Numbered from the stretch's first letter, positions 17,300 through 27,736 are shown. The stretch: DNA of 55,000 bases from Fidelibacterota bacterium (GCA_021734255.1 JAIPJM010000015.1:1-55000), one strand, 5' to 3'. Numbers and translations: made by a program. Notes: generated from the sequence alone by a model not told the origin.

Positions 17300-18364
17300 T
17301 TAGTCCAGTGTATTTATTATGATATCAACGATACGGGAGGCGCTGTGACCATCACCGTAGTGCTCGGACCAATTGTCTGGCTCAGGATATGCGGACAACA
17401 ACACAGGTATCTGAGCCAGGTCATCCCCCACCAGCTGATTCCACCCATCTCTCACTGTTTCTACCCATTCTGTTTCAGCACGAACCGTTAAACATTTCGT
17501 TTTGTGCAGGTAGGCTTCCTTTTGTACACCGCCTGAATCTGTAATGACAAATCTGGCATGCTTCTCCAATAGCATCATGTCGAGATAACCCACGGGATCG
17601 ATAATGCGTATGCGGTCACTCATCTTCTCCATCAATGCATTCACACGCTTTCGACCGCGAGGATGTACCGGGAAAATAACTGGCCTATCAGACTTTGAGA
17701 CTTGTTCAAGGATGGATTGAAGACGTTGATCATCATCGGTGTTACTCGGTCTATGAATGGTCATTAAGTTGAATTGCTCTGATGCCAGGCCTAGATCTTC
17801 CAATGTATCTAACTGATGCTCAGCGACTTGCGTATATTTTATGAGTGCATCAACCATTACATCCCCAACAATGTGAACCCCTGCTGTGATTCCTTCTTTG
17901 GCCAGGTTTTTTACAGCGACTTCTGTGGGAACAAACAGCAGATCTGAGAGAACATCAGTGACAACTCTATTGATCTCCTCTGGCATTTTGCGGTTATAAG
18001 ATCTTAATCCGGCTTCAATATGGATCAGCTTAACATGTAATTTTGAGGCTGCCAGTGCTCCTGCTATGGTGGCGTTCGTATCACCGTACACGATGAGCCC
18101 GTCCGGTTGTTCTTTCAGGATGATATCTTCGATACCGACAAGGGACTCTGATGTCTGCCTTGCATGTGTCCCAGACCCAACACCAAGATCATAATCTGGA
18201 CGGGGGATGCCCATCTCTTCAAAAAATACTTTAGCCATGTTATCATCGTAATGCTGACCAGTATTCACCAGGATCTCTGTTATTCCAGTATTTCTCAAAG
18301 CATGTGATACAACCGATGCTTTCACGAATTGGGGTCTCGCTCCTATGATAGTTATGATCTTCAT
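17300..18364 (-). CDS. wecB: UDP-N-acetylglucosamine 2-epimerase (non-hydrolysing)
   Basis: The enzyme converts UDP-GlcNAc to UDP-ManNAc, a precursor for surface polysaccharides. The 354-residue product has the N-terminal GARPQFVKA, the HIEAGLRSYNRKMPEEINR block with its catalytic acidic residues, and the C-terminal DSGGVQKEA that binds the UDP moiety. It is a GT-B fold epimerase of normal length. No ManNAc dehydrogenase (wecC) lies nearby, so the further fate of the ManNAc is not shown here. Its start directly abuts the flippase stop codon. Confidence 0.93.
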   Translation of the reverse strand: MKIITIIGARPQFVKASVVSHALRNTGITEILVNTGQHYDDNMAKVFFEEMGIPRPDYDLGVGSGTHARQTSESLVGIEDIILKEQPDGLIVYGDTNATIAGALAASKLHVKLIHIEAGLRSYNRKMPEEINRVVTDVLSDLLFVPTEVAVKNLAKEGITAGVHIVGDVMVDALIKYTQVAEHQLDTLEDLGLASEQFNLMTIHRPSNTDDDQRLQSILEQVSKSDRPVIFPVHPRGRKRVNALMEKMSDRIRIIDPVGYLDMMLLEKHARFVITDSGGVQKEAYLHKTKCLTVRAETEWVETVRDGWNQLVGDDLAQIPVLLSAYPEPDNWSEHYGDGHSASRIVDIIINTLD

Positions 18365-19720
18365 CTATTCCTTGTCTTCCATATCTTTAATATGTGGTTG
18401 ATTCTCACGATTACCCAGGACCTCCTTTAACAGCTGAAGCATATTCCGTCCGGGTAACAGAACTCTCCAAAAAGGGATACCCACCAGTATCTGGTAAATA
18501 CCGAGTTTGATGAACAAATTAACGCCATAACTCAGGGTGGTGGCCCATGCTGCACCCTCAGCCCCCATTCGTGGAATAAAATACAAATTTGCTAACACGT
18601 TGATCGTGACGGTTGCCAGCCCAACATAAACATTGAGCATCGGTCTGCCCCGTGCTGAAAAATCATTGGAGAGCAATCTACCAACACTGGATGCCAGAAT
18701 TCCTGGTAACAGGATCAACAGGACAGGTGCAGAATCGAGGTACGCTACACCAAAGAATACTTTGATGATCGAGGCGCCTAGTAGTGCCAGCAGCAATGCC
18801 GTTATAGCGGTCACCATAAAGGTTGCGCTACCAAGGATCTCGGTGACACTTGTATCCTTACTATTTCGTTTATACTTCCCCGAAAGGTGAGGAAAAATGG
18901 CTGTATTTACTGCCTGGGAGAGTAACCACAATTTTTCTACGATCTGAACCGCGATGAAGTAAACACCAACTGTGGCGGCAGAGGAGAGCAAATTGATGAG
19001 AAAAATGTCAATCCTGTAGTTAAGGAACCCAATGATATTGCTGGTATGGATCTTCCATGAATAGGAGAACAACTGTGCCCAGGAAACCTCTTGAGAGTGC
19101 TGGTCCCTATTTTTCCTGATCACACGAAGTGAGAGAAGAATTAACCAGATGACAGATGCCAGCTGTCCCAGGGCGAAGGCGATGATGGCAAAATGGACTT
19201 CAATTCCCACATAGTTCAATAAAATCCAGGCAGTGATCAACGAAACCAGAGGGAATACTGCATATGAAAGGTTGTATTCCTTGAATTTTTGAATCCCCAG
19301 TAGCAGGTTTGGCAGGAGTTCCTGGAGGAGGAGTATTGGAAACAGGAACGCTGCCACAAAAAGCACCTCTGAGGGTACGCCAGGTAGAATCTTCTCTCCA
19401 AAAAAATGGATAACAACATTTTCTAAAATTAAACCTATGATGGTGAGCCAGAGAGTGGCTGAAAGAATTCTCCGGAAACCCATAGCAAATGATATTTCGT
19501 CACGGGCCAAATAATAGACAAGGGATGGTCCCATTCCCATATTCAGCACTTTCATCAGGAGCTGTGGTAACATGAGGGCTAGTGCATAAAACCCATAGTT
19601 CTCCTTGCCCAAATATCGGGCCAGGAGCATGGTAAAAAGCAGCTGGAAGGCTGTCACCCCCACCTGTCTGGTAAAGGTGGTTCCCATATTAAAGGCGAGC
19701 TGTTTTTTGGTGCTTTTCAA
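18365..19720 (-). CDS. Oligosaccharide flippase (Wzx-like, MATE superfamily)
   Basis: The 451-residue protein has about 12 to 14 membrane helices and the start typical of polysaccharide transporters, with MGTTFTRQVG then LLFTMLLARYLGKENYG. Such flippases move lipid-linked repeat units across the inner membrane. Lying among glycosyltransferases and an epimerase, it is the likely export step of this cluster. It starts four bases inside the end of the next GT4 gene (ATGA). The flipped substrate is unknown. Confidence 0.9.
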   Translation of the reverse strand: MKSTKKQLAFNMGTTFTRQVGVTAFQLLFTMLLARYLGKENYGFYALALMLPQLLMKVLNMGMGPSLVYYLARDEISFAMGFRRILSATLWLTIIGLILENVVIHFFGEKILPGVPSEVLFVAAFLFPILLLQELLPNLLLGIQKFKEYNLSYAVFPLVSLITAWILLNYVGIEVHFAIIAFALGQLASVIWLILLSLRVIRKNRDQHSQEVSWAQLFSYSWKIHTSNIIGFLNYRIDIFLINLLSSAATVGVYFIAVQIVEKLWLLSQAVNTAIFPHLSGKYKRNSKDTSVTEILGSATFMVTAITALLLALLGASIIKVFFGVAYLDSAPVLLILLPGILASSVGRLLSNDFSARGRPMLNVYVGLATVTINVLANLYFIPRMGAEGAAWATTLSYGVNLFIKLGIYQILVGIPFWRVLLPGRNMLQLLKEVLGNRENQPHIKDMEDKE

Positions 19721-20871
19721 TTTATCTGGATCCCAACAATATCTTTATATATCTCATGTAGCCTGTTTATGATAATATCCTGGTGATACCGTCCTTCGGC
19801 ATACTGCCGTAGATCATGAGCTGCGTAGTCTGAATAGTGCTTTACCATTTCGATCAGAGCATTTGAAAGCAAACCTGGATCGTCCTTGGGTACCAATTTA
19901 CCCACTGTTTTACTCACGATATCGCGGGGACCACCGCTATCCGTACTCACAACAGGACGGCCTACTGCCAACGATTCAGCCAGGGTCATACCAAAGGTCT
20001 CTGTTGAGCTGGAGGAAACAACGAGGTGTGACTTGGCGATCAGAGAGGGAATAGTTTCAGCCGAAACGTCAGGAATCCATTCAAGGGCATCCTCTATCCC
20101 CAATTGCAATGCCAGTTTTTTCAGGTCTCCCTCCAGTTCACCCTCCCCAACGATCCGGAGCTTTATCTTCGCCCCCAATTTTCCATAACAGATTGCGAAG
20201 GCTTTAAGCAGTACGTCCTGAGCTTTAACCTCGATCAGGTTACCAATGTTCAAGAAAATGAACGGTTCTTGCTCCAGCGCAGGTAACTGCTGCCTAAAAT
20301 ATCGTTCATCAACGAGATTGGGAACAACTCTCCATTGGCCGTGTCCTGGACCATAGTTCTCCAGGATGGAATGCTTCATATACTCACTTACAGCCAAATT
20401 TAGATCGGCATCATGAAATGCGGATTTGACCCAGCGTAGTTTCCACTTGTTAATATCCCTTCTGGATATATAGCTGGAGTGTTCTGTCAGCACGTACGGG
20501 ATCTTGTATTTTTCTTTGATCCTGGACGCCAATGCACCGCCATAAAGGGCAGAGTGAGCATGGATCAGGTCAGGCGTACCATGTTTTTTCAGGTAATCCT
20601 GAAAAAGCTGCATGCCTTTGCGAATCCAGAAGATGCCAGTGCTACCTGGAAGAAATGGTAAGGGGTTAGAAACGTTTCCCTGTAACAGAGTGAAGGTTTG
20701 TCCCCCCTGCTCCTGTGGGGTTACCTTTCCTAAAACTGGAGAAACCACTCCAACCCTTAACCCTTTGTCCACAAGCGCATGGACCTGTTGCTTGACAAAT
20801 ATCCCGGAGATCGGCGAAGTTTCTGAAGGAAACCAGGACGGAATAACAAGTATATGAAGATCCGTTTTCAT
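19717..20871 (-). CDS. GT4-family glycosyltransferase
   Basis: This 384-residue GT-B enzyme begins with LVIPSWFPSE-x-x-P-x-x-G-x-F, typical of GT4 enzymes in exopolysaccharide clusters. It has HAHSALYGG and LTEHSSYI in the acceptor half. The donor half carries NIGNLIEVKAQDVLLKA and the EX7E motif ETFGMTLAE before GRPVVSTDSGG. It should transfer a sugar from a nucleotide donor to a lipid-linked glycan at the cytoplasmic face. Donor and linkage cannot be read from the sequence. It is tightly packed between the sulfotransferase and the flippase. Confidence 0.9.
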   Translation of the reverse strand: MKTDLHILVIPSWFPSETSPISGIFVKQQVHALVDKGLRVGVVSPVLGKVTPQEQGGQTFTLLQGNVSNPLPFLPGSTGIFWIRKGMQLFQDYLKKHGTPDLIHAHSALYGGALASRIKEKYKIPYVLTEHSSYISRRDINKWKLRWVKSAFHDADLNLAVSEYMKHSILENYGPGHGQWRVVPNLVDERYFRQQLPALEQEPFIFLNIGNLIEVKAQDVLLKAFAICYGKLGAKIKLRIVGEGELEGDLKKLALQLGIEDALEWIPDVSAETIPSLIAKSHLVVSSSSTETFGMTLAESLAVGRPVVSTDSGGPRDIVSKTVGKLVPKDDPGLLSNALIEMVKHYSDYAAHDLRQYAEGRYHQDIIINRLHEIYKDIVGIQIN

Positions 20872-20873
20872 TT

Positions 20874-21827
20874 TTATGCACTCGTTACAATTAAGTACTT
20901 CTCAATCCGATCATTGTTAAAGGCCTTTAGTCGAGCATTTATCTGGGTGATTTCACTGGGTGCCAGTTCTCGATGCCCCTTGCCAATACTTTTGGTATTA
21001 ATGGGGTTTTTCACATTCGCATGATGCCTGAGCGTCTCGACATCTCCAAGATGATCTTCCGTTTCCAGGGAGCCCAACATTTTTGATTCGAACGCGATAC
21101 CCAGATACTGACAAATGTCCCGTACGCATGGCTCCGGAGAGCTTACCAGACGTTCATATTCAAGTTCGAAGTAGTTGTGGTCCCCACTCTTTAGAGATAG
21201 CGCAGCAGTAACGGATTGACCCCATCTGTCTGCAGCAGCTTCGATATCGCCATACAATCCAGCCTTTTTATACGAATAAATAGTATCATAGGGATCTCGA
21301 ATAAGATGAATAAATCTGGCATCAGGGAAGGTCTTCTCGATCTCAAATAAATAATCTGTATTTATGGGTGTTTTATCACCCCACCTTTGTGCAGCTATCT
21401 CATTTTTTTCTCGATAAAATTCATAGAATGCATTCAGGATATATGCCATACTTCTTTTGGAAGACGTACAATTGCTGACTTTTTCAGTGAGCTCTGACAA
21501 ACCGCTTAGATTAAATGTGTGGAATTCGGGATAAGATTCAATGGTTTCGTACACCATTTGTACTTTTCGGCCCCAGCTATACCACGGGTGTTTCACAAAT
21601 TTCTTTATTACACTGCCAATAACATAGGTCTCAGGTGGAATATACAAGTTGCTATGATTATGAAGCATCCTCCTCAGTAGCGTATTACCTGAGCGACCTG
21701 AGCCAATAATAAAAAATGGATGGTAGTGTTCACCTCTCTGAAGTGGATGAATGAACGAAGGTAAAGAGGCATGTGCTTTGTAAACTGACCGATACAGGAG
21801 CGATCTCGAATTTTCCAGGCCAGACAT
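20874..21827 (-). CDS. PAPS-dependent sulfotransferase
   Basis: The 317-residue soluble protein has the 5'-phosphosulfate loop IIGSGRSGNTLLRRML (40-55) and the 3'-phosphate site FIHLIRDPYDTIYSYKK (about 173-189), followed by WGDKTP-type substrate-loop residues upstream. It should move sulfate from PAPS to a hydroxyl or amino group. Within a glycosyltransferase cluster the obvious acceptor is the polysaccharide or its lipid-linked precursor. Sulfated glycans are common in marine organisms. The gaps to both neighbours are only two bases. Confidence 0.88.
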   Translation of the reverse strand: MSGLENSRSLLYRSVYKAHASLPSFIHPLQRGEHYHPFFIIGSGRSGNTLLRRMLHNHSNLYIPPETYVIGSVIKKFVKHPWYSWGRKVQMVYETIESYPEFHTFNLSGLSELTEKVSNCTSSKRSMAYILNAFYEFYREKNEIAAQRWGDKTPINTDYLFEIEKTFPDARFIHLIRDPYDTIYSYKKAGLYGDIEAAADRWGQSVTAALSLKSGDHNYFELEYERLVSSPEPCVRDICQYLGIAFESKMLGSLETEDHLGDVETLRHHANVKNPINTKSIGKGHRELAPSEITQINARLKAFNNDRIEKYLIVTSA

Positions 21828-21829
21828 AC

Positions 21830-22978
21830 TTACCTGGTCCTGTGCTCAGAAATGACTTTACTGTAAAATGACATGGTATTGTTGACCATTTCCTGCACCT
21901 GCTGGGCTTCTACTGTCTTATAGCCACCAGCAATCAGCCTATGTCTCAGTTCCTGGTCTTGAAGCAGACTTTGGATCGACTGAGCCAATGCTTCAGAATC
22001 AGCTGGATCAACGAGCAGTCCATTTTCGGAATGCCGGATCAACTCTCTTGTCCCACCCACATTCCCAGCAATTACCGGTAAGCCCTGAGCCATTGCCTCC
22101 AGGTATACCAGTCCATACCCCTCCATAACTGATGGCATAATAAACATGCTGGATTCTCTATAATATCCGGCGATCTCTTCCGGTGGCACCCAACCCTCAA
22201 TGTGTACATGGTTAGCGATCCCCATTTTTTCGGCGATCTTCTGCATTTTCACGAGATTCTGGTTTCTTCCAAGGATCGTCAATTCAATCTCTGGATATTC
22301 GGGGAGTAGCAGCTTGAGCGCATCGAATACAAGGGGTAGCCCTTTACGTTGGATATTACCTCCCACAAACAGGAGGGTCTTCCGCTGCAGTCTCTTCTCT
22401 TCCAGTCCTTCTGTCAATGGCTGGACTCTGAGATCAGGCTGAATATATATCCTCTGCATGCTTTTGGGATCGATACCATAGCGCTTGCTTATCGTGCGTC
22501 CTGTGCAATCAGAATTCGCGATGAGGCCATCCAATCGACGGATAGCCCGCCTTTCAGTGCAGGTAACAAAGGAATAGTATAGATAACGCTGGATCCAGTC
22601 CACATACTGCTTCTGATAGAACCATGGCACCCATCTGTGTCTCGCGAAATAATCATCATGGAGAGTACCGAGGGCTGGTATCTCCCCTCGATAAGCATAT
22701 GCTTCCCTGGCATCTGAAAAATGGATCAGATCCACGTCCAACTTCTTTAATTCTCGCTGGTAGGCACGTGACAGGGAAAACCAGCCTCCATGGGTGGGGT
22801 CCAGCTTTCCTGGATGTACCTTGATGGTGTCGGCTTTCAATGATTCAAGCGCATCACCTGGTGTGAGCACCGTAAGCTCAACACCCGCTTCTACCAAACC
22901 CCGAGCCAATAGGGTAGCATAGGATCCAAGTCCGGACCAATAATCGCCAAATTGCTGTGTGCAGAGGGCAAGGCGCAT
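21830..22978 (-). CDS. GT4-family glycosyltransferase
   Basis: This 382-residue GT-B enzyme starts with LALCTQQFGDYWSGLGSYA, whose glycine-rich turn precedes the acceptor domain. Its donor domain has LLFVGGNIQRKGLPLV, then GWVPPEEIAGYY and the EX7E motif EGYGLVYLE. It is probably another step in assembling the surface glycan. The ATG overlaps the last base of the YfhO-like gene. Donor specificity is not evident. Confidence 0.9.
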   Translation of the reverse strand: MRLALCTQQFGDYWSGLGSYATLLARGLVEAGVELTVLTPGDALESLKADTIKVHPGKLDPTHGGWFSLSRAYQRELKKLDVDLIHFSDAREAYAYRGEIPALGTLHDDYFARHRWVPWFYQKQYVDWIQRYLYYSFVTCTERRAIRRLDGLIANSDCTGRTISKRYGIDPKSMQRIYIQPDLRVQPLTEGLEEKRLQRKTLLFVGGNIQRKGLPLVFDALKLLLPEYPEIELTILGRNQNLVKMQKIAEKMGIANHVHIEGWVPPEEIAGYYRESSMFIMPSVMEGYGLVYLEAMAQGLPVIAGNVGGTRELIRHSENGLLVDPADSEALAQSIQSLLQDQELRHRLIAGGYKTVEAQQVQEMVNNTMSFYSKVISEHRTR

Positions 22979-25386
22979 TAGGATTTACCGAATTTCTCCA
23001 TAATGAGATCTCGTTTTCCATATATGGCATAACCGATAAGCAGGAGAATAATCAGCCAAAACAGTCCTCTGCTCAGTGCAAGTCCCATGGAAAACGAATT
23101 TGCATTGAATTCAACGATGACCTTATGGTTGCCATCACCTAATGCAATAGCCTGAAAGGTGTGGTTTGCTCTCAGGATCTGGACATTTTCTCCATCGACC
23201 GTGGCATGCCAACCGGGTGGATACCAGGCTTCACTTAAGACCAGGAATCCAGCACCCTGCATATAGACATCAATCTCATATCGCTGCGGTTCCCAGCTGA
23301 CGATATTGGCAGTTCCAGTTCCACCTGAACTTCCCTTGATCTCTTCATGCAGGATCACCGTAGAATCTGGGTCGAATGTCAGTGATTTCATCACACCTAG
23401 TGATTCCTCAGTACTAGGTGCTAGGACATAATCACCTACCACATAAGCTCGAGGAGATGCCTCATTGAATTCATAGATATAAGTGCCTCCACCTGCATAC
23501 CGCTCGGTGAGTGATGGATGATTCAAGGCTTGATGATTGATAAGATATTTGGTGTTTGACATCTTTAGAAATTTCAGGTTACTCAGCAGATTGGCATCCA
23601 TGATCTCCTGATACTTCGCCATTTTTGCTGCATGATAGCCACCAACTGAAGCAATATTAAAGTAAGCATAATCATTGGTGGTAGCCTGATCAAGCGGGAA
23701 TATCCGATAGAGTTCCTTGTCACTTTTGAGGAAGCGAATAGCGCCCGTCTCCTGTGGATTCATTTGCTGCGTGCTGATCTTGGCAAACATCTCGGGAATG
23801 ACCATGCGGCCCTGTATTCCCAGATCCACAAAGACTAAAAGCGGTATGACAATCATCACCGTTTTTATCCTCAAGCGGTGGCTGAAAGCGCCCCATAGCA
23901 GAGCGAGGGAGCCGATCGTCCAAACAAATGCGAGCAAGAGGTCCCTGAAAAACATTCCAAAGCGGATATCGTAGAAAGCTTGGGCTTGTGCAAGATTGCC
24001 GTATCGTTTCATACGATCGCGGGCAATATCGGCATTCTTGTAAAGCCCATCCATGATGTCCTGTAATCCACCTTTAAATAATATTGAGAGAACAAATAAT
24101 ACACCTGCACCGATCAGGAGTTTTTGAAATAAGGCTACCAGCTTTTCATCTTCTTCCTCTTTCAGCTTACGTAACACAGCTTCTGTACCCCACCCGGTCA
24201 TGACTGCTATTGCCATAATGGTAAGGATAAGGATCATAGATGGTTCGCGAAACTTGTTGAAATAGGGTAAATAGGCCAGTAGAAATTTGGACAGTGGTTC
24301 AAAGTTCCGACCCATGGCGATGAGCAGAGTGAGGACAATAAGGATGATGTAAAACCAGTAGTCCTTTCTTTTCCGCTCCCAGACTCCGGCAATAATGGCC
24401 AGAATAACCACCATGATACCGAGGTAGTGCGGGTAAGAGGTGAAGGGCGAATCCCCCCAGTAGGTATTGCCACTATGACCGCTGAATGATGGAATAATGA
24501 AGGTGAACATCTCGCCCCAGCTAAATGACCAACTCGTAGCATAGCTGTATGAGAGGCCAGCGGCACCCCCACTCCCTGCACCCTCTGCACCTCTAATGGA
24601 ATACGGAAGGTACTCTTGCATGGGCATGAGTACAATGGAAGCCATGAGATAGCCAGTCCCAAGTGCCAGAACCCATAGAGCGGCGAAACGAGCAATATCC
24701 TGCCAGGGCTCCTTTTCCTGAACCGTTAACACAAAGCGATAAAGCGTGTAGAGGCCAACGAGCATCAGTCCGTAAAAAGCAACCTGAGGGTGATAACTCC
24801 CGATCTGTGAGCCAATAGCCCCTCCCAAGAGGACAAAAAATATCCATTTCCTTGTTGTCACAGCCATGCGTAATGCATACAGGATGAGTGGAAGATGGAT
24901 AAAAGTAACAATTCGGTTCGTATGGGGAGTCCCCAGCATTTTGGTAGTAAAAATAAAAGCTAGTGCTCCCGTAAATGCAGCCGTATAGCTCAGCCCATAA
25001 GATCTGAGAAGCAGGATCATGAATAGGCCACCGAATAGAAGATTAAACGTGAATCCAACCGATAAATTGCTGCGAACAAATTTTGGGACCACTTTATACA
25101 AGGTTTCGAGCGTATACTGGAGACGATAGGTGCCAGATGCCTGGAAGGGCATACCGCTAAAAATGTATGGATACCATTGAGGATACTCGCCGTATTGCTC
25201 TGTGTATTCCACTTTGTTTTTCTCAAAGATCAATCCCTGGGACTTCACATCTGCAATGGCAAGATTTTCGCCTTTGATGACCGGCTCCTGATAAAGGAAA
25301 ATGAGTGCAGCAAAAAGCAGCACTGTCATAAGCACCCACACCTGCCACGTTTTCATTGATTCATTCATAACTTTCTCATTCTGCAT
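22978..25386 (-). CDS. YfhO-family polytopic membrane protein
   Basis: The product of about 802 residues has around 12 to 14 membrane helices and a large C-terminal extracytoplasmic region with an NYLINHQALNH-type segment and SEAWYPPGWHATVDGE, the mark of the YfhO family (PF09586). Related GT-C proteins in Gram-positive bacteria decorate teichoic acids with sugars from lipid carriers. Here it sits among cytoplasmic glycosyltransferases and could modify or polymerise the exported glycan. The frame stays open to a GTG at 25395, but the ATG at 25386 has AAGGTGAG four bases upstream and overlaps the neighbouring stop by 11 bases. Confidence 0.82.
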   Translation of the reverse strand: MQNEKVMNESMKTWQVWVLMTVLLFAALIFLYQEPVIKGENLAIADVKSQGLIFEKNKVEYTEQYGEYPQWYPYIFSGMPFQASGTYRLQYTLETLYKVVPKFVRSNLSVGFTFNLLFGGLFMILLLRSYGLSYTAAFTGALAFIFTTKMLGTPHTNRIVTFIHLPLILYALRMAVTTRKWIFFVLLGGAIGSQIGSYHPQVAFYGLMLVGLYTLYRFVLTVQEKEPWQDIARFAALWVLALGTGYLMASIVLMPMQEYLPYSIRGAEGAGSGGAAGLSYSYATSWSFSWGEMFTFIIPSFSGHSGNTYWGDSPFTSYPHYLGIMVVILAIIAGVWERKRKDYWFYIILIVLTLLIAMGRNFEPLSKFLLAYLPYFNKFREPSMILILTIMAIAVMTGWGTEAVLRKLKEEEDEKLVALFQKLLIGAGVLFVLSILFKGGLQDIMDGLYKNADIARDRMKRYGNLAQAQAFYDIRFGMFFRDLLLAFVWTIGSLALLWGAFSHRLRIKTVMIVIPLLVFVDLGIQGRMVIPEMFAKISTQQMNPQETGAIRFLKSDKELYRIFPLDQATTNDYAYFNIASVGGYHAAKMAKYQEIMDANLLSNLKFLKMSNTKYLINHQALNHPSLTERYAGGGTYIYEFNEASPRAYVVGDYVLAPSTEESLGVMKSLTFDPDSTVILHEEIKGSSGGTGTANIVSWEPQRYEIDVYMQGAGFLVLSEAWYPPGWHATVDGENVQILRANHTFQAIALGDGNHKVIVEFNANSFSMGLALSRGLFWLIILLLIGYAIYGKRDLIMEKFGKS

Positions 25387-26590
25387 GTATCTCACCTTGT
25401 GCTATCGTTCTATTGATTCGTTCCCCGTATAACTCGACTCTGCGTTGCCAGCTATATTCCTGTGCCCTTTGAACACGCGCTTCAATTTTGTCCTGATCTA
25501 TTCCCTCGTTCAGTGCTTTTCCGACCTGGTTTAGAAAAGATTGATGATCATCGGCACAATAAAGTACATCCTCAAAGGTTTCCATCGTCTTAGAAGATAT
25601 TGTGACGATGGGTCTTCCCAGCGCTAAATATTCAAACATTTTGAGCGGGAGCAGTCCTTCTCCGATCTGGCCCTTATCGAAGGGCATCAGGCAGACATCA
25701 AACTTTGCAAGGTAGTGTGGTACATCTTCTCGCTTTTTCATCCCCAGGAAGTGGATATTCGGTGTATTCAAAATCTCAGTCAAACGCGGGTTCTTTTCAT
25801 TTAAGCCAATGAGCACAACACTACAATGGCTGAACTTCTCTGCGACTTTACGAAAGAGTGAAACATCAACCCAGTTGCCTACTGAGCCTGAAAAACCGAT
25901 GATCGGCTCAGGGAGTTCATTCAGATCTTCAAATATGCGCGTTTCGGTAGGGGAAGGGATGCGGAACAGATTTGTATCAACTCCATTTGGTATATCTACC
26001 ACCGTTTTATGCTCTAGCTGTCTGTCTGCCAGCAATTTTTGGGAAACTCTGAAAATGATATCAACCTTATCCAGCAACTCGTTTTCATCTTTAATTATTC
26101 GTGCTGGCCTCCCCATCCCTGCCATGGGTAAAAGGGCAGGCCAATCATCAACACAATGGTAGAGGGACACTTTCTCCCCAAGAGTGCCAATCAATTCAGC
26201 GGTCTGATGCAGAAAGGTCCACAGAATAGATTCGTGGAACTCAAGTTTCTTAGTTGCTGACCGGATCTTCCATCTCAACAGGGACTGATTCAGCCAGCCA
26301 CATACTCTTAGATGGTTTCGCAGGGGTAGCCTTGGTAGTGGGGTCAGAACCCACAAGTTCTCGCTGACCCGTCTGAGTGAGCCAAATGGATGAACCGGCC
26401 AACTACCCTTCACCAGCCCCAGGAATAGTTTCCCGAAAGAGTAATTAGCCTCTACATACAGCACCCGATTTGATTTGACGATCTCCTGGGTGATATACTG
26501 TTTGGACGTCAAATACCTGTCTTCCAGCATCTGATTTGAGATCAGGACGATGTCTTCATTTCGCAACTTCAACTGTGGTTCTGAATTCAT
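25376..26590 (-). CDS. GT-B (GT4-like) glycosyltransferase
   Basis: This 404-residue protein begins with EDIVLISNQMLEDRYLTSKQ, a start seen in glycosyltransferases of exopolysaccharide clusters. It has YHCVDDWPAL and IFRVSQKLLADR in the first half. The second half has IGFSGSVGNWVD and the donor-side KMFEYLALGRPIVTI, in which the first glutamate of the usual EX7E pair is replaced, so the call is GT4-like. It ends 11 bases inside the YfhO-like start. The sugar specificity is unknown. Confidence 0.85.
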   Translation of the reverse strand: MNSEPQLKLRNEDIVLISNQMLEDRYLTSKQYITQEIVKSNRVLYVEANYSFGKLFLGLVKGSWPVHPFGSLRRVSENLWVLTPLPRLPLRNHLRVCGWLNQSLLRWKIRSATKKLEFHESILWTFLHQTAELIGTLGEKVSLYHCVDDWPALLPMAGMGRPARIIKDENELLDKVDIIFRVSQKLLADRQLEHKTVVDIPNGVDTNLFRIPSPTETRIFEDLNELPEPIIGFSGSVGNWVDVSLFRKVAEKFSHCSVVLIGLNEKNPRLTEILNTPNIHFLGMKKREDVPHYLAKFDVCLMPFDKGQIGEGLLPLKMFEYLALGRPIVTISSKTMETFEDVLYCADDHQSFLNQVGKALNEGIDQDKIEARVQRAQEYSWQRRVELYGERINRTIAQGEIHAE

Positions 26591-26599
26591 GTCGGTCGT

Positions 26600-27736
26600 T
26601 CAACCTATTACGCGGATGAGAGTTTCTGACAAGGCACGGTTGGTTAAGACTTTTTTATACAAGGCGTGTCCCTGCTCAGCAACACTGATTCGGACAGCTG
26701 GATCTGCCTTGATCCTTAGAATTTTTTCTACCATCTGATCTACTTCCGCTTCACACAGAAATGCCGTGACTTCGTCCTCCAGTAATTCCTCTGTCGCCTG
26801 GCTTGTGGCAGAAAGCACTGCTTTTCCTACTGCCAGCGCCTGATAAAGTTTATTTGGGATCACTCTTTTTGACTTTTCTGAATCTCCGAAGATGCCAAGT
26901 ATCAGATCAGCGGATCTCATCGATTCACTCAATTCATCATAAGGTACAAAACTGGTAAAACTGATATTGGTGACATTCAGCTCTTTTACCAGATCATCGA
27001 CCTCAGGTTTCAATTGCCCATCCCCAATGATATTGAAGTGGATATCGCGGTGAGATTCCAGCTGCTTGGCAGTCCTTATGATCTTGGGTAGGCCATGCAA
27101 TGGGATAAACTTGCCAACGAAGAGAATTTCAAATTTTTCAGTCTTCACTTCCCCCATTGGCCTGAATAATTGGTCATCTGCTCCAACCCAGACTCGGTGG
27201 AAACTCACATCTTTCAAGTTCAGCTCATCCCTGAAGTAATTGATATGGGCCTCTGTATCGAGAAGTACATGATCTGACAGTTTACACGCCGTTTGATCCA
27301 GCCAACGAAACAGCCTGGCTTTCAGTGATGATTTGCGGGCAAAACCACGATCTGCCACCACGGTATCGTACAGTGAGACCAAAGGATTGAAGACCAGCCT
27401 TGCCCCGGTGACCTTGGCTAGAAACCAGGCGAGAAATATGTCAAGGTGGCCTATATAACCAACGATTATGACATCTGAATGGGGATGCGAGATGAATTTT
27501 ACCAGTAATCTGAGCTGGGCGAATATAAATTTCAGCAGGAATCCGATTGAGAAACCAAAGCTTGCACCTTTGTGTTCATTCAGTTCCCACAGTGCTACAT
27601 GACATTCCTGAACTTGAATCCCAAGCTCATTCAGTCCCTTGATGAAGATACGATTCCTTGGGTATTGACTCTCGTAGGTCCCGAAATAGCAGAGGGACAT
27701 CGAGGATGATTCAGGATCAGGGATTGTCGTCGACAT
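26600..27736 (-). CDS. GT-B (GT4-like) glycosyltransferase
   Basis: The 378-residue protein has a GT-B layout: an acceptor half with YFGTYESQYPRNRIFIKGL and VGYIGHLDIF, then a donor half with ILFVGKFIPLHGLPKII and NKLYQALAVGKAVLS. The classical EX7E motif is degenerate, with Asn-Lys in the region of the first acid. The ATG at 27736 has AGGA three bases upstream inside the end of the GT2 gene. A second ATG at 27700 would place the conserved start closer to the N-terminus but lacks a ribosome binding site. Confidence 0.83.
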   Translation of the reverse strand: MSTTIPDPESSSMSLCYFGTYESQYPRNRIFIKGLNELGIQVQECHVALWELNEHKGASFGFSIGFLLKFIFAQLRLLVKFISHPHSDVIIVGYIGHLDIFLAWFLAKVTGARLVFNPLVSLYDTVVADRGFARKSSLKARLFRWLDQTACKLSDHVLLDTEAHINYFRDELNLKDVSFHRVWVGADDQLFRPMGEVKTEKFEILFVGKFIPLHGLPKIIRTAKQLESHRDIHFNIIGDGQLKPEVDDLVKELNVTNISFTSFVPYDELSESMRSADLILGIFGDSEKSKRVIPNKLYQALAVGKAVLSATSQATEELLEDEVTAFLCEAEVDQMVEKILRIKADPAVRISVAEQGHALYKKVLTNRALSETLIRVIG